Positions 41,479 to 50,418 of a stretch of 64,000 nt of DNA are shown piece after piece; the first letter of the stretch is position 1, and each line of letters starts with the position of its first letter. The position numbers were made by a program, and so were the translations under genes. Source of the stretch: a virus. Where the stretch lies: the IMG/VR virus record IMGVR_UViG_3300031565_014867, positions 17,783 to 81,782 of that record, one strand, 5' to 3'. The notes below the pieces were generated by a model. It did not search any database. It saw only the letters and a program-made list of their open reading frames with translations, and was not told the origin of the DNA.

Positions 41479-42006
41479 ATGCAACCCGACGCCGTGCTGA
41501 TTCAGCGGCCGGCAGTCGACTTCACGACGTTTTTGGGCCTGAGCCACCAGATGCTCGGCTACAGCCCGGCGCGTGCGGTCGACGCCTGCCCTCGTGAACT
41601 GACCGATGCCGAACGATTCCTTTCGTGTCTTGCCGCGCTGCGTGATCCGGATGCACCGGTCGGGCTGACTCCCAATCTCCTGGCGCACGTCTCATTCAGC
41701 GTGTTCGTTGCAGCCGACGAACGGGACTTGCTCGACGTTCTCGAAGCGGCGTCGGGTATGTCGTTCGTCACGACGGAGACGCTCGCCCGCGGCGTTCAGG
41801 TAGCTGTCATCACCGGCACGCTCGGCCAATGGCGCGATGCGGTCCGGTCCGGCACGAAGCAGACGGCCGAACCGACCGTTCGGGCCTGCTACTGCAAGAT
41901 TCTCGTCCTGTTCGAGCAGGCCGGTCTCGGCCACGTCTGGGCCGACTGCGAAAAGCGTCCCGCCCCGAACCAACTCTTCTACCTCGAAGACAAGAGAAAT
42001 CGATGA
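41479..42006 (+). CDS. Hypothetical phage protein
   Basis: A 175-residue protein from ATG 41479, 57 bases after the tRNA-like structure. It is mainly helical with ELTDAERFLSCLAALRDPDA and a later AVITGTLGQWRDAVRSG, followed by ACYCKILVLFEQAGLGHVW. The C-terminal half resembles a small alpha/beta domain. ATGA overlap with the helicase gene indicates translational coupling. Confidence 0.65.
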   Translation: MQPDAVLIQRPAVDFTTFLGLSHQMLGYSPARAVDACPRELTDAERFLSCLAALRDPDAPVGLTPNLLAHVSFSVFVAADERDLLDVLEAASGMSFVTTETLARGVQVAVITGTLGQWRDAVRSGTKQTAEPTVRACYCKILVLFEQAGLGHVWADCEKRPAPNQLFYLEDKRNR

Positions 42007-43985
42007 TCGCCACGCCCCAAGACATCTCCACCAAGCTCGTTACGGAAACGGCCAAGGGCACTCTCATCAAGGTTCCCGTGACACTTCGCTACGTCGCCGG
42101 TCGGATCGAGTTCGTCAAGTCGCCGTTCGCGCTCAAGTCAGAGATCAAGGCGATGGCCGGTTCGCGGTGGCACGGCTACATCGAAGGGGACAAGCGGAAG
42201 ATATGGTCGGTGGCGGACTGTCCACGCAACCGGTTTCAACTCGGCTATCTCCAGGGTGAGAACGTCTACGAGTGGTTCGATCGTGAGCTTGTACGGCACC
42301 AGTACCGGCGTCCGCTCATGCCGCATCAACGCGATATGGCCAACGCCGGACTGACGTATCACTTTCAAATCTGGGCAGCGGAAATGGGCACCGGCAAGAC
42401 CCTCTCAGCCCAAGAAGTGATGGAACGCTCAGGGGCGGACTGCTGGTACTGGATCGGTCCCAAAACAAGTCTGCCCAACATCCGGCGCGAGTTCCGCAAG
42501 TGGAGCATGGACCCGATGGTCCGCGTCGAGATGATGACCTACGAGGCGCTCGTCCGCAAGGTCGACGACTGGAAGTCCGACGACGAGTTGCCGCGCGGCG
42601 TGATCTTCGACGAGTCGAGCAAACTCAAGACGCCCACTTCGCAACGCTCGAAGGCCGCCCAACGCCTGGCCGACATGATCCGTGCCGAGTATGGCTTCGA
42701 CGGCTATGTGATCCTCATGTCTGGCACGCCGTCACCCAAATCACCCATCGACTGGTGGTCGCAAGCCGAGATCGCCTGGCCCGGATTCCTGCGCGAAGGT
42801 TCGGTCAAGGCTCTGGAACAACGGCTGGCGTTCATGGCCGATAAGCAGTTCGACGCAGGGGTCTTCAAGAAACGGGTTGGCTGGAAGGACGACGACTCCA
42901 AGTGTGATGTCTGCGGTGAGACCGAGCTTGAGGGGCCGCACGAACTTGACGGCATCACCGATCCCGACGACTACCACCGGTTCGAGCCGAGCAAAAACGA
43001 AGTCGCGTTCATGTACGAGCGACTCTCGGGGCTCGTCATTATCAAGCACAAGAAAGACTGTCTCAGTCTGCCCGAGAAAAGCTATCGCAAGATCGTCTGC
43101 AAACCGACTACCAGCACCTTGCGGGTCGCCCAGGCCATCGCCTCGTCTGCGCCGAACGCCGTGACTGGCATGACACTCTTGCGGGAATTGAGCGATGGCT
43201 TCCAGTACCGCGAGGTCAAGGACGGCAAGACGAAGTGCCCACACTGTCCCGAGAGTTGTGGCACGGTCCACGAATGGTTCGATCCCGACGACGACGATCG
43301 CACGTTCCGCGCCATCGACATGCTCGACGAGGCGCTTGTCGCTCGACTGGAGAAGCGGGAAGTGGCCTGCCCGCGGTGCGGCGGATCGGGCGAGGTCGAC
43401 AAGATGAAGCGGATCGTCCGCGAGGTGCCATGCCCGAAAACCAAGGCTCTCAAGGCCCTGCTCGAAGAGAACGAAGAGGTCGGCCGTATCGTGATCTTCG
43501 CCGGCTTCACCGGGTCGGTCGATCGCGTGACCGGCATCTGCCACAAAGAGGGCTGGGATGTCGTTCGCTGCGACGGTCGTGGCTTCCAGGTCACCAAACA
43601 CGACGGCCAGGTCATTACTGACGTGGACCCGCTCGACTACTGGGCCGACGCGGAGAACAACCCGCGAGTCGCCTTCGTCGCCCATCCCGAATCGGGTGGC
43701 ATGTCGCTCACGCTGGTCGAGGCCCGCACAGCGGTCTACTGGTCAAACAGCTTCAAACCCGAGTACCGCGCCCAGTCCGAGGACCGCATTCACCGCAAGG
43801 GGATGGACGAGAACCTTGGCTGCACGATCGTCGACCTGGTCCACCTGCCGACCGATGAACGTGTGCTCGAAGTCATCCGTGAAAACAGACGCCTCGAAAA
43901 GATGACGATGGGCGACTTCAGCGACGCCCTGACTGAAGACGCAGCCGACGAGTCGGAGGCGATGGAGGTGGTTGATGCTTGTTGA
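42003..43985 (+). CDS. SF2 (SNF2-type) helicase with zinc-binding inserts
   Basis: A 660-residue DNA-dependent ATPase. Motif I is AAEMGTGKTLSAQEV, motif II GVIFDESSKLKT (DEAD-like DESS), motif III LMSGTPSPKSP. The C-terminal RecA domain carries IVIFAGFTGSVDRV, SGGMSLTLVEARTAVYWSNS and motif VI YRAQSEDRIHRKG. Two zinc-type inserts are visible: CDVCGETELEGPHELDG, and CPHCPESCGTVHEWF with CPRCGGSGEVDKM. It probably remodels or unwinds phage replication or recombination intermediates. Starts at the ATGA overlap with the previous gene. Confidence 0.85.
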   Translation: MIATPQDISTKLVTETAKGTLIKVPVTLRYVAGRIEFVKSPFALKSEIKAMAGSRWHGYIEGDKRKIWSVADCPRNRFQLGYLQGENVYEWFDRELVRHQYRRPLMPHQRDMANAGLTYHFQIWAAEMGTGKTLSAQEVMERSGADCWYWIGPKTSLPNIRREFRKWSMDPMVRVEMMTYEALVRKVDDWKSDDELPRGVIFDESSKLKTPTSQRSKAAQRLADMIRAEYGFDGYVILMSGTPSPKSPIDWWSQAEIAWPGFLREGSVKALEQRLAFMADKQFDAGVFKKRVGWKDDDSKCDVCGETELEGPHELDGITDPDDYHRFEPSKNEVAFMYERLSGLVIIKHKKDCLSLPEKSYRKIVCKPTTSTLRVAQAIASSAPNAVTGMTLLRELSDGFQYREVKDGKTKCPHCPESCGTVHEWFDPDDDDRTFRAIDMLDEALVARLEKREVACPRCGGSGEVDKMKRIVREVPCPKTKALKALLEENEEVGRIVIFAGFTGSVDRVTGICHKEGWDVVRCDGRGFQVTKHDGQVITDVDPLDYWADAENNPRVAFVAHPESGGMSLTLVEARTAVYWSNSFKPEYRAQSEDRIHRKGMDENLGCTIVDLVHLPTDERVLEVIRENRRLEKMTMGDFSDALTEDAADESEAMEVVDAC

Positions 43986-44802
43986 CCGAATCCTCCACGG
44001 CGACTGCCTCGACATCATGCCGACGATCCCCGACGCGAGCGTCGACATGGTGCTGGCCGATCTGCCCTACGGTGTGACGCAGAACCAGTGGGATCAAGTC
44101 ATCCCGTTCAACCGGCTGTGGGACGAGTACCGCCGCGTGACGAAGTCCAATGCGGCGATCGTGCTCACGGCCACCCAACCGTTTGCCGCGCAGTTGATCG
44201 CCTCGAACCGGAAGATGTTCCGCTATGACCTGATTTGGCGGAAGAACAAATCGACCGGATTCTTGAACGCCAACCGGATGCCGCTTCGGCAGCACGAATC
44301 GATCCTCGTTTTCTATCGCCGACTGCCGGTCTACCATCCGCAGAAGTCGCACGGCCACGCCCCGGTCCATTCGTTCACAAAGCACACGAGCGACGGGACC
44401 AACTACGGGCAGACGAAGCGAGGCGTGCAAGGCGGCGGCCAGACCGATCGACATCCTACTTCGGTGATCGACATTCCCGTGGTCAACAACGACTCGAACG
44501 GGAAGAGTCATCCCAACCAGAAGCCGGTCGCGCTTTTCGAGTACCTGATTCGGACATTCACCGCTGAAAACGCCATCGTCCTCGACAACTGTATCGGCAG
44601 CGGCACGACCGCCATCGCCTGCCTCAACACGGGCAGACACTTCATCGGCATCGAGCAGGACGCCGAGTTCTGCAGGCTCGCGAATGAACGAGTCGCCCAG
44701 CATCAACCCTCCGAACTGCAAATCACATGCCCGACCAAACCCCAACGCCACCGCAAATGCCCTCGATTCCCGATCGGGCATGGAACCTTGCCAAAGCCTT
44801 GA
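43975..44802 (+). CDS. DNA (N4/N6-type) methyltransferase 1
   Basis: A 275-residue methyltransferase of the beta/gamma class: target motif MVLADLPYGVTQNQWDQV (motif IV, DLPY), then the region of VVNNDSNGKSHPNQKPVALF and SAM-binding motif I late in the sequence (IVLDNCIGSGTTAIACLNTG, F-x-G-x-G replaced by CIGSG). There is no restriction endonuclease partner. GGAGG stands six bases before ATG 43975, inside the end of the helicase gene. It likely self-methylates phage DNA. Confidence 0.85.
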   Translation: MLVDRILHGDCLDIMPTIPDASVDMVLADLPYGVTQNQWDQVIPFNRLWDEYRRVTKSNAAIVLTATQPFAAQLIASNRKMFRYDLIWRKNKSTGFLNANRMPLRQHESILVFYRRLPVYHPQKSHGHAPVHSFTKHTSDGTNYGQTKRGVQGGGQTDRHPTSVIDIPVVNNDSNGKSHPNQKPVALFEYLIRTFTAENAIVLDNCIGSGTTAIACLNTGRHFIGIEQDAEFCRLANERVAQHQPSELQITCPTKPQRHRKCPRFPIGHGTLPKP

Positions 44803-44984
44803 CGGCCTTCGCCGCTGATGGTTGCCGGACCGTGCCCAGAACGACCTACCGTATCCGCCTTCAGACCTGCGCGTCGTGCCCACGACGAAATGACAACTGG
44901 TGCCTGGAGTGCGGTTGCTTCTTGCCCGTCAAGGCCAAGGGGCGGGCTTGGCAATGTCCGCTCGACAAGTGGCCCGCAGCTTGA
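44727..44984 (+). CDS. Small zinc-ribbon protein
   Basis: An 85-residue protein overlapping the methyltransferase 3' end. The C-terminus has TCASCPRRNDNWCLECGCFL followed by KGRAWQCPLDKW, giving five to six cysteines in zinc-ribbon spacing similar to small phage DUF6171-type proteins. Probably a nucleic-acid-binding accessory. Confidence 0.65.
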   Translation: MPDQTPTPPQMPSIPDRAWNLAKALTAFAADGCRTVPRTTYRIRLQTCASCPRRNDNWCLECGCFLPVKAKGRAWQCPLDKWPAA

Positions 44985-45024
44985 GCGGTCCACACATTGA
45001 ACACGACCTACGTGGAGATACCCC

Positions 45025-46338
45025 ATGCCTCGATTGAAAACGGAGAAGGTCCGGCGCATCAAGGCCGACTTGTGCAAACCCGGTGCAACGCAGCCCCAGG
45101 TGGCGAAAAAGCATCGGGTCAGTCGGTCGGCCGTCTCCGACATCGCTACCGAACGTACTCACAAGGACGTCCCCTGGCCTGATGGTGGTCCGCCGAAAAA
45201 GCGATCCGGCGGACAGCGGAAGCCGATCACCGACTACGATCCGACCAACGCCCGCATCCTGGAACTCGAAGCCGACATCGCGCACCTCACCGAAGAGCGC
45301 AATCGGGAACGACGCAAAGCCAAAGCCGGGGCTCGGGATCGGGGCTTGTTCAACGCGATGGCCGACGTACTGTCCGAGAAGATCGTTGCCGTCAAGCCGC
45401 TGCCCAAGGTGCGCCGGGATGTTGGTAAAAAGGGCAAGGTCATCGAAGAGCACTGCGTGATGCACATTTCCGACGGCCATCACGACCAGATCGTCCGGCC
45501 CGAGGAGTGTGGCGGCCTTGAGCAGTATGACTTCCCCATCTCCTGTTGTCGGGCGGAGCGGTACGTCGATCGGGTCATCCACTGGACTCAACAGACGCTC
45601 CATCCACAGTTCTGCTTCACGCATCTATGGGTACTCGCCTATGGGGATCACACATCGGGCGAGATTCACGGTCACACGCAACGGTCCTACTTTCGCAACC
45701 AATTCAAGAACGTCATGGCGATCGGCAAGCTGCACGCCCTGATGTATCGCGACCTGGCCCCGCACTTCGACCAGGTCAACGTCGTCTACGTGCCGGGCAA
45801 CCACGGTCGGCGATCGAAGAAGAAAGACTATCATGGGGCGCACGACAACTGGGATTACCTCATTGCCGAGTTGGCCCGCCTCTACTGCGCCGACGTCGCC
45901 AACGTCGAATTCGTGATTCCCGATGCCTTTAGTGTGAATCTCGACATCGGCGGCGTCGGCTTCAATATCTCACACGGCGACGATGTGCGCGGATCGTTGG
46001 GAATCCCGTACTACGGCTTGCAGCGTCGCCAGCGGAGCCTCACGGCGTTGGGACACACGCAGGACGGTCCCCGCACTCGTTACTTCTGCTGCGGCCATTT
46101 TCACAAGCCCGGCATCGTCGGCGACATGGACGGCGAAATGTTGGTGAACGGCCCGTGGGTGGCGACCGACGCCTACTCCTTCAATGCCTTCGCCGGCTAC
46201 ACCGAGCCAAGCCAATGGTTGCATGGCGTCAATCCTAAGTACGGCATCACCTGGCGAATGGCCGTCAACCTCCGCAGCGAGCAAGAGAAGAAAGGACCGC
46301 AACGATACGTGATCGACGTGGATGCAGACGAAGTGTAG
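45025..46338 (+). CDS. HTH-fused metallophosphoesterase
   Basis: A 437-residue protein. The N-terminal 40 residues are a helix-turn-helix (VAKKHRVSRSAVSDIATERT) and a coiled coil of about 40 residues follows (ELEADIAHLTEERNRERRKA). The calcineurin-like phosphoesterase domain has the full metal set: MHISDGHHD (D-x-H), VLAYGDHTSGEIHG (GD..), VPGNHGR (GNH), ISHGDD and CGHFHKPGI (GHxH). It could be a nuclease or nucleotide phosphatase brought to DNA by the HTH. Confidence 0.85.
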   Translation: MPRLKTEKVRRIKADLCKPGATQPQVAKKHRVSRSAVSDIATERTHKDVPWPDGGPPKKRSGGQRKPITDYDPTNARILELEADIAHLTEERNRERRKAKAGARDRGLFNAMADVLSEKIVAVKPLPKVRRDVGKKGKVIEEHCVMHISDGHHDQIVRPEECGGLEQYDFPISCCRAERYVDRVIHWTQQTLHPQFCFTHLWVLAYGDHTSGEIHGHTQRSYFRNQFKNVMAIGKLHALMYRDLAPHFDQVNVVYVPGNHGRRSKKKDYHGAHDNWDYLIAELARLYCADVANVEFVIPDAFSVNLDIGGVGFNISHGDDVRGSLGIPYYGLQRRQRSLTALGHTQDGPRTRYFCCGHFHKPGIVGDMDGEMLVNGPWVATDAYSFNAFAGYTEPSQWLHGVNPKYGITWRMAVNLRSEQEKKGPQRYVIDVDADEV

Positions 46339-46356
46339 TTCCGATCGGCACAGACC

Positions 46357-47166
46357 ATGAAGCGACTGGAGCAATACGACGTGTTCTCGTTGCCCGTGTC
46401 GGAGGTGTTCTACGACGCGGACTTCAACTGTCGTGGTGCGTTCACGCTTCAGTCGGTCGAGGAGCTTGCCCAGAGCATCGACGAACTGGGGTTGCAGTTC
46501 CCGGTGGTCGTGCAGCCGTCCGAGGAAATCGAGGAGTTGGAGCATGAGGGGTTTCGATGGCGACTGATTGCCGGGCATCGACGATTTCGAGCAGTAACGA
46601 CCTTCCTCAAGTGGACGGAGATACCGGCGTCTGTGTGGCAAGGGCTGACGGAGCGGCAGGCCCGGATGTTCAACTTCACCGAGAACCTGGAGCGGAAAGA
46701 CCTGAACGTGTTGGAGGAAGCCCGGGCGTTGGGCCGGCTCTTCCCCCAGGGCACATCGTTACGAGAGGCCGCAAGGGAACTGAAACGGCACACCCGATGG
46801 GTCCAGGCCCGGTTCCGACTACTCAGGCTGCCCAAGGAAGTGCAGATCAAGGTGGCGGCTGGGACGCTGAGCCTGGTGGACATGGAGGCCGTCGCCCAAT
46901 TCGAGACGCCAGACGAACAGATCAAGGCGGCCAATGACATCGCCAAGGCGAAGCGGCGCGGCCGCCATCCGAGCGAGACCAAGCCGGGCCGCAGCTTCCG
47001 CTATCGGAAAACAAAATCGCAGATTAACCAGATGATTGCGAAGTTGATGGAACACGGGCTCGACGGACTCACGACACGCGCACTGGCTTGGGCTGCCGGT
47101 TCTATTGGTGACAACGAGTTTGACGAGGACATTCGGCAAATAGAGCGTGAGTGCGAGCGATCGTAG
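46357..47166 (+). CDS. ParB-like DNA-binding protein 2
   Basis: A 269-residue ParB-domain protein: VEELAQSIDELGLQFPVVVQ, WRLIAGHRRFRAVTTF (the GxRR box), and NFTENLERKDLNVLEEARAL are diagnostic. A central helix-turn-helix (SLREAARELKRHTRWVQARF) follows. It differs from the first ParB-like protein, which has a degenerate box. Four 9-bp direct repeats directly behind its stop codon could be its binding site. Confidence 0.85.
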   Translation: MKRLEQYDVFSLPVSEVFYDADFNCRGAFTLQSVEELAQSIDELGLQFPVVVQPSEEIEELEHEGFRWRLIAGHRRFRAVTTFLKWTEIPASVWQGLTERQARMFNFTENLERKDLNVLEEARALGRLFPQGTSLREAARELKRHTRWVQARFRLLRLPKEVQIKVAAGTLSLVDMEAVAQFETPDEQIKAANDIAKAKRRGRHPSETKPGRSFRYRKTKSQINQMIAKLMEHGLDGLTTRALAWAAGSIGDNEFDEDIRQIERECERS

Positions 47167-47168
47167 AT

Positions 47169-47204
47169 ATTCCAGCGATTCCGATGATTCCAATGATTCC
47201 AGTA
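47169..47204 (+). repeat. Four 9-bp tandem iterons
   Basis: Four consecutive units of ATTCC followed by a variable four-base end (AGCG, GATG, AATG, AGTA), starting two bases after the ParB-like stop codon. They resemble centromere or operator iterons, or may belong to the promoter region of the DNA polymerase gene. Confidence 0.65.
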
Positions 47205-47349
47205 GTTGTAGGGGTACACGGAATTCCTTTGATTGTGGCAATCCCGCATCTTTTGCCTTTTTTAACATTCTCGCAGCGAAGAGTCGATTTCGCTTTGTAC
47301 GAGGACGCATAACCGGCATGGATTGCCTGACTTCACACAGGGGACATCC

Positions 47350-49776
47350 ATGTCCAAGGTCTTCATCGACAGCGAAACGTGCGGCTTGCACTCGATGATG
47401 GTCCTCCTCCAGTACGCGGAGGAAGACGGGCCGATTCACCTCTACGACGTGTGGAAGCGGCCGATCCGCGAGACGCTACGGCTGATCGAGTGGCTCTGTG
47501 AGCATACCGTCGTCGGGTTCAACCTCGCGTTCGATTGGTTCCAAATCGTCAAGGTCTATACGACGTTTCGGCTGGCCGATCCTGATTGGAATCCGGAAGA
47601 GCATATCGACGAGATCGCCCTACTGGAGCCGCAGGCCCAGGAAGGGCCGTGCGTGAAGCCGGCCAGTGCGCTCGACCTGCTGCTGCACTCTCGCAAAGGG
47701 CCATACCAGTCACTCATGGCACGAGAGGACATTCGCATCCGTCGGGTGCCGACCGCCCTGGCCTACGCCTTGGCCGAGGAACTCGAAGGGCGCGTCGAGT
47801 TGGACGGCATCTACTTCGCCCGCAGTGCCGACAAAGACGCTCCCCGCTGGAAGGTGTTTGACGTCAAGGATCGGGACGGCGAGATCGACCCGAACTTCAA
47901 GGACGTGGTGCTCAAGTTCAACCCGTCCGGCGGACTGAAGTTCCTGGCCGAGTACGCGATGGGGTTCAAGCCCAAGTACCACTACAAGGATGTCGAGCCG
48001 AACCCCAAGTGGTTTCCCAGGGAACTCGGCTATGCCCCGACCGCATTGGCGCTGAGCAGCCCCGAACAGAATTGGGAGGTCTACGAGACGGATAAGAAGA
48101 CCGGCGAACGTGTGCTCAAAGGCCACGCCTGGCCCGCCGTGATTCAGAAGTTCATCGACCATTGGGCGACCAACGAGCCCGCCCGAGACTATGCCCGCGA
48201 TGACATCGTGTACACCCGAGCCCTCGATAAACACTTCGGCAATCCCGAGCCCGGCGACGACGACAGCATTCTCGCCTGCATGGTGCCGGTTGTTCGATGG
48301 CGCGGGTTCCAGATCGACCTTCCCGGCATCAAGGAACTCTTGGCAAAGGCCCAATGCGTCGTGGCCAATTCACCCGTCAATGTCAACAAACCATCGGAAG
48401 TCCGCGCCTTCCTCGGCGAGTGCATGGACGAGATGGAGAAGGTTACGATCGAGGAGACGACCAAGAAGGCCAAGCTCGAAGCGGTTTCCAAGTGGCACCT
48501 CACTGAGGATGAAGAGTGCAGCAAGTGCCTGAGTGAAGACCCAGACTGCCAGCGGTGCAATGGCACGGGCATGTTGTCGAGCGCCGGTGACATTACCGAC
48601 TATTCCGGCAACCATCCGGCCGCAGTCCGTGCCGCCAGGATTCTCGCCGTGAAAACGGCCGTCAAGGAGATCGAACTGTACTCGAAGCTCTTGGTGGCCG
48701 GCAAGTTCCACGCCTCGTTCAACGTCGTCGGCACACTTTCGTCCCGCATGTCCGGCGGCGACGGACTGAACGCCCAAGGCATCAAGAAGACGAAGGAAGT
48801 CCGGCGGATGTTCCCGCTGGCGTGGGATGGCTACGAACTGTGCGGCGGCGACTTCGACTCGTTCGAGGTGACGTTGGCCGATGCGGTCTACAACGACCAG
48901 ACGCTCCGCTCGGACCTTCTGAGCGGCAAGAAGATCCACGCGCTGTTCGCGATGGCCCTGTTTCCCGGCAAGACCTACGAAGAGGTCATCGCCTCGGACG
49001 GCTCGTCCTTCGACATGTACCACAAAGGCAAGACGGCCGTGTTCCGGATGATCTATGGCGGCGGCTGGGAAGGACTCGCCGACGCCCTGGGCATCCCCGA
49101 GGACGCTGCGCGAGGGGCCTTCGAGAGTTTCGGGCAACGATACAAGGGCGTCGAAAAGGCAAGGGGCAAGACGTTCGATTCGTTCTGCTCGATGCGACAG
49201 CCCGCCGGTGTCGGCAGTGCGGTCATCTGGCACGAGCCGGCCGAGTACGTCGAATCGTTCCTGAAGTTCCGCCGCTATTTCACGCTTGAGAACACGATCA
49301 CCAAAGCCCTGTTCGACCTGGCCCGCAAGGTGCCGGCGGCCTGGCGAAAGACGGACATCAAGGTGATGCGTCGGCCTGGTCGCATCCAAACCGCCGGCGG
49401 CGCTGTCTCCTCGGCGCTGTACGGGGCAGCCTTCGGTATCCAGGCCGCCAACATGCGGGCAGCAGCGAATCACGAGATTCAGTCGCCCGGTGGACAAATT
49501 ACCAAGGCCGTGCAGCGTCGCGTTTGGGACTTGCAGCCGGCAGGCGTTCACGAGTTGCGCGTGGCCCCTATGAACATCCATGATGAAATCATGTGCGTTA
49601 CGCATCCCAGCCAGGTCAAACAAGTCACCGAGCAGGTGCGTGATACCGTCGAATCGTTCCGCCCGCAGGTGCCGCTGATCGGCATGTCGTGGTTCGAGTC
49701 GATGGCGAACTGGGCCGAGAAGAAGGCCGGTGCCGAGAAGGTCAAGATTCGTTGTCCCGAGATGATGGAGGTTTGA
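47350..49776 (+). CDS. Family A DNA polymerase with 3'-5' exonuclease
   Basis: An 808-residue replicative polymerase from ATG 47350 (AGGGG seven bases upstream). Exonuclease motifs: FIDSETCGL (D-x-E), VGFNLAFDWF, and the third motif ARDYARDDIVYT. Polymerase motif A is GGDFDSFEVTLADAV instead of the common DYSQIELR; motif B KTAVFRMIYGGG keeps Lys, Phe and the Tyr-Gly; motif C MNIHDEIMC keeps HDE. A Cys-rich knuckle (ECSKCLSEDPDCQRCNGTG) sits between the two domains, which is unusual for this family. No 5'-3' nuclease domain. It is the phage's own replicase. Confidence 0.9.
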   Translation: MSKVFIDSETCGLHSMMVLLQYAEEDGPIHLYDVWKRPIRETLRLIEWLCEHTVVGFNLAFDWFQIVKVYTTFRLADPDWNPEEHIDEIALLEPQAQEGPCVKPASALDLLLHSRKGPYQSLMAREDIRIRRVPTALAYALAEELEGRVELDGIYFARSADKDAPRWKVFDVKDRDGEIDPNFKDVVLKFNPSGGLKFLAEYAMGFKPKYHYKDVEPNPKWFPRELGYAPTALALSSPEQNWEVYETDKKTGERVLKGHAWPAVIQKFIDHWATNEPARDYARDDIVYTRALDKHFGNPEPGDDDSILACMVPVVRWRGFQIDLPGIKELLAKAQCVVANSPVNVNKPSEVRAFLGECMDEMEKVTIEETTKKAKLEAVSKWHLTEDEECSKCLSEDPDCQRCNGTGMLSSAGDITDYSGNHPAAVRAARILAVKTAVKEIELYSKLLVAGKFHASFNVVGTLSSRMSGGDGLNAQGIKKTKEVRRMFPLAWDGYELCGGDFDSFEVTLADAVYNDQTLRSDLLSGKKIHALFAMALFPGKTYEEVIASDGSSFDMYHKGKTAVFRMIYGGGWEGLADALGIPEDAARGAFESFGQRYKGVEKARGKTFDSFCSMRQPAGVGSAVIWHEPAEYVESFLKFRRYFTLENTITKALFDLARKVPAAWRKTDIKVMRRPGRIQTAGGAVSSALYGAAFGIQAANMRAAANHEIQSPGGQITKAVQRRVWDLQPAGVHELRVAPMNIHDEIMCVTHPSQVKQVTEQVRDTVESFRPQVPLIGMSWFESMANWAEKKAGAEKVKIRCPEMMEV

Positions 49777-49779
49777 ACT

Positions 49780-49917
49780 ATGGCATTGCCGTCACGACTC
49801 ATCACATTCCGCGATGCTTGCACGTTCGTCAACCGGGAGAACATGCACAAGCGCAAGGACTCATGCCGTGACCGACAACGCCTGCCCGAATCAACGCACC
49901 GACAATGCGAAAACTAA
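49780..49917 (+). CDS. Small basic hypothetical protein
   Basis: A 45-residue frame with GGAGG upstream of ATG 49780, inside the end of the polymerase gene, and overlapping the VRR-NUC start by 13 bases. It is basic and Cys-poor (ENMHKRKDSCRDRQRLPEST). Overlap and ribosome site support translation, but its length makes it uncertain. Confidence 0.45.
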   Translation: MALPSRLITFRDACTFVNRENMHKRKDSCRDRQRLPESTHRQCEN

Positions 49918-50306
49918 CTATCCCAGGTAGACGAGGGCCGGAATGGCACATCCAACGCGACTTGAAACAGTTCCTTTCAGATCGCGGATGGTTGGTCGAG
50001 CACACGCACGGCAACCTGTACCAACAGGGATTGCCCGACCTGTTCGTGGCGCATCCGCGATACGGACAGCGTTGGATCGACTGCAAACACCCCAAGCGAT
50101 ACTCGTTTACCAAAGCGCAACGAATCAAGTGGCCGCTTTGGGAACAACACGGCGTCGGCATTTGGATCATCACTGCCGCAACGCAGGAACAGTACGACAA
50201 ACTGATGGGGCCGCCGAACTGGCGAGACTATTGGAAACCGTCCTGGGGCGAGATGCCGGACATTGACGCCTTGCTCGACGAACTCGCCGTGAGTGAGATC
50301 GAGTAG
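49905..50306 (+). CDS. VRR-NUC nuclease (PD-(D/E)XK fold)
   Basis: A 133-residue nuclease. The catalytic core is GLPDLFVAHPRYGQRWIDCK (PD...D-x-K), with HTHGNLYQQ upstream giving the conserved Gly-Asn region and the helix FTKAQRIKWPLWEQHG. VRR-NUC proteins act as Holliday-junction or flap endonucleases. It follows the polymerase, as in many phage replication modules. Confidence 0.85.
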   Translation: MRKLTIPGRRGPEWHIQRDLKQFLSDRGWLVEHTHGNLYQQGLPDLFVAHPRYGQRWIDCKHPKRYSFTKAQRIKWPLWEQHGVGIWIITAATQEQYDKLMGPPNWRDYWKPSWGEMPDIDALLDELAVSEIE

Positions 50307-50418
50307 ACAACCCACCGCGACCATTCGTGTCGCACAACAACCTGCCTGAAAGAAGAACCCCCCAACCCCAACTGCGCTCCCCGTGCGCGCTCACTGAGAC
50401 AACCCAAACCAACATCCC

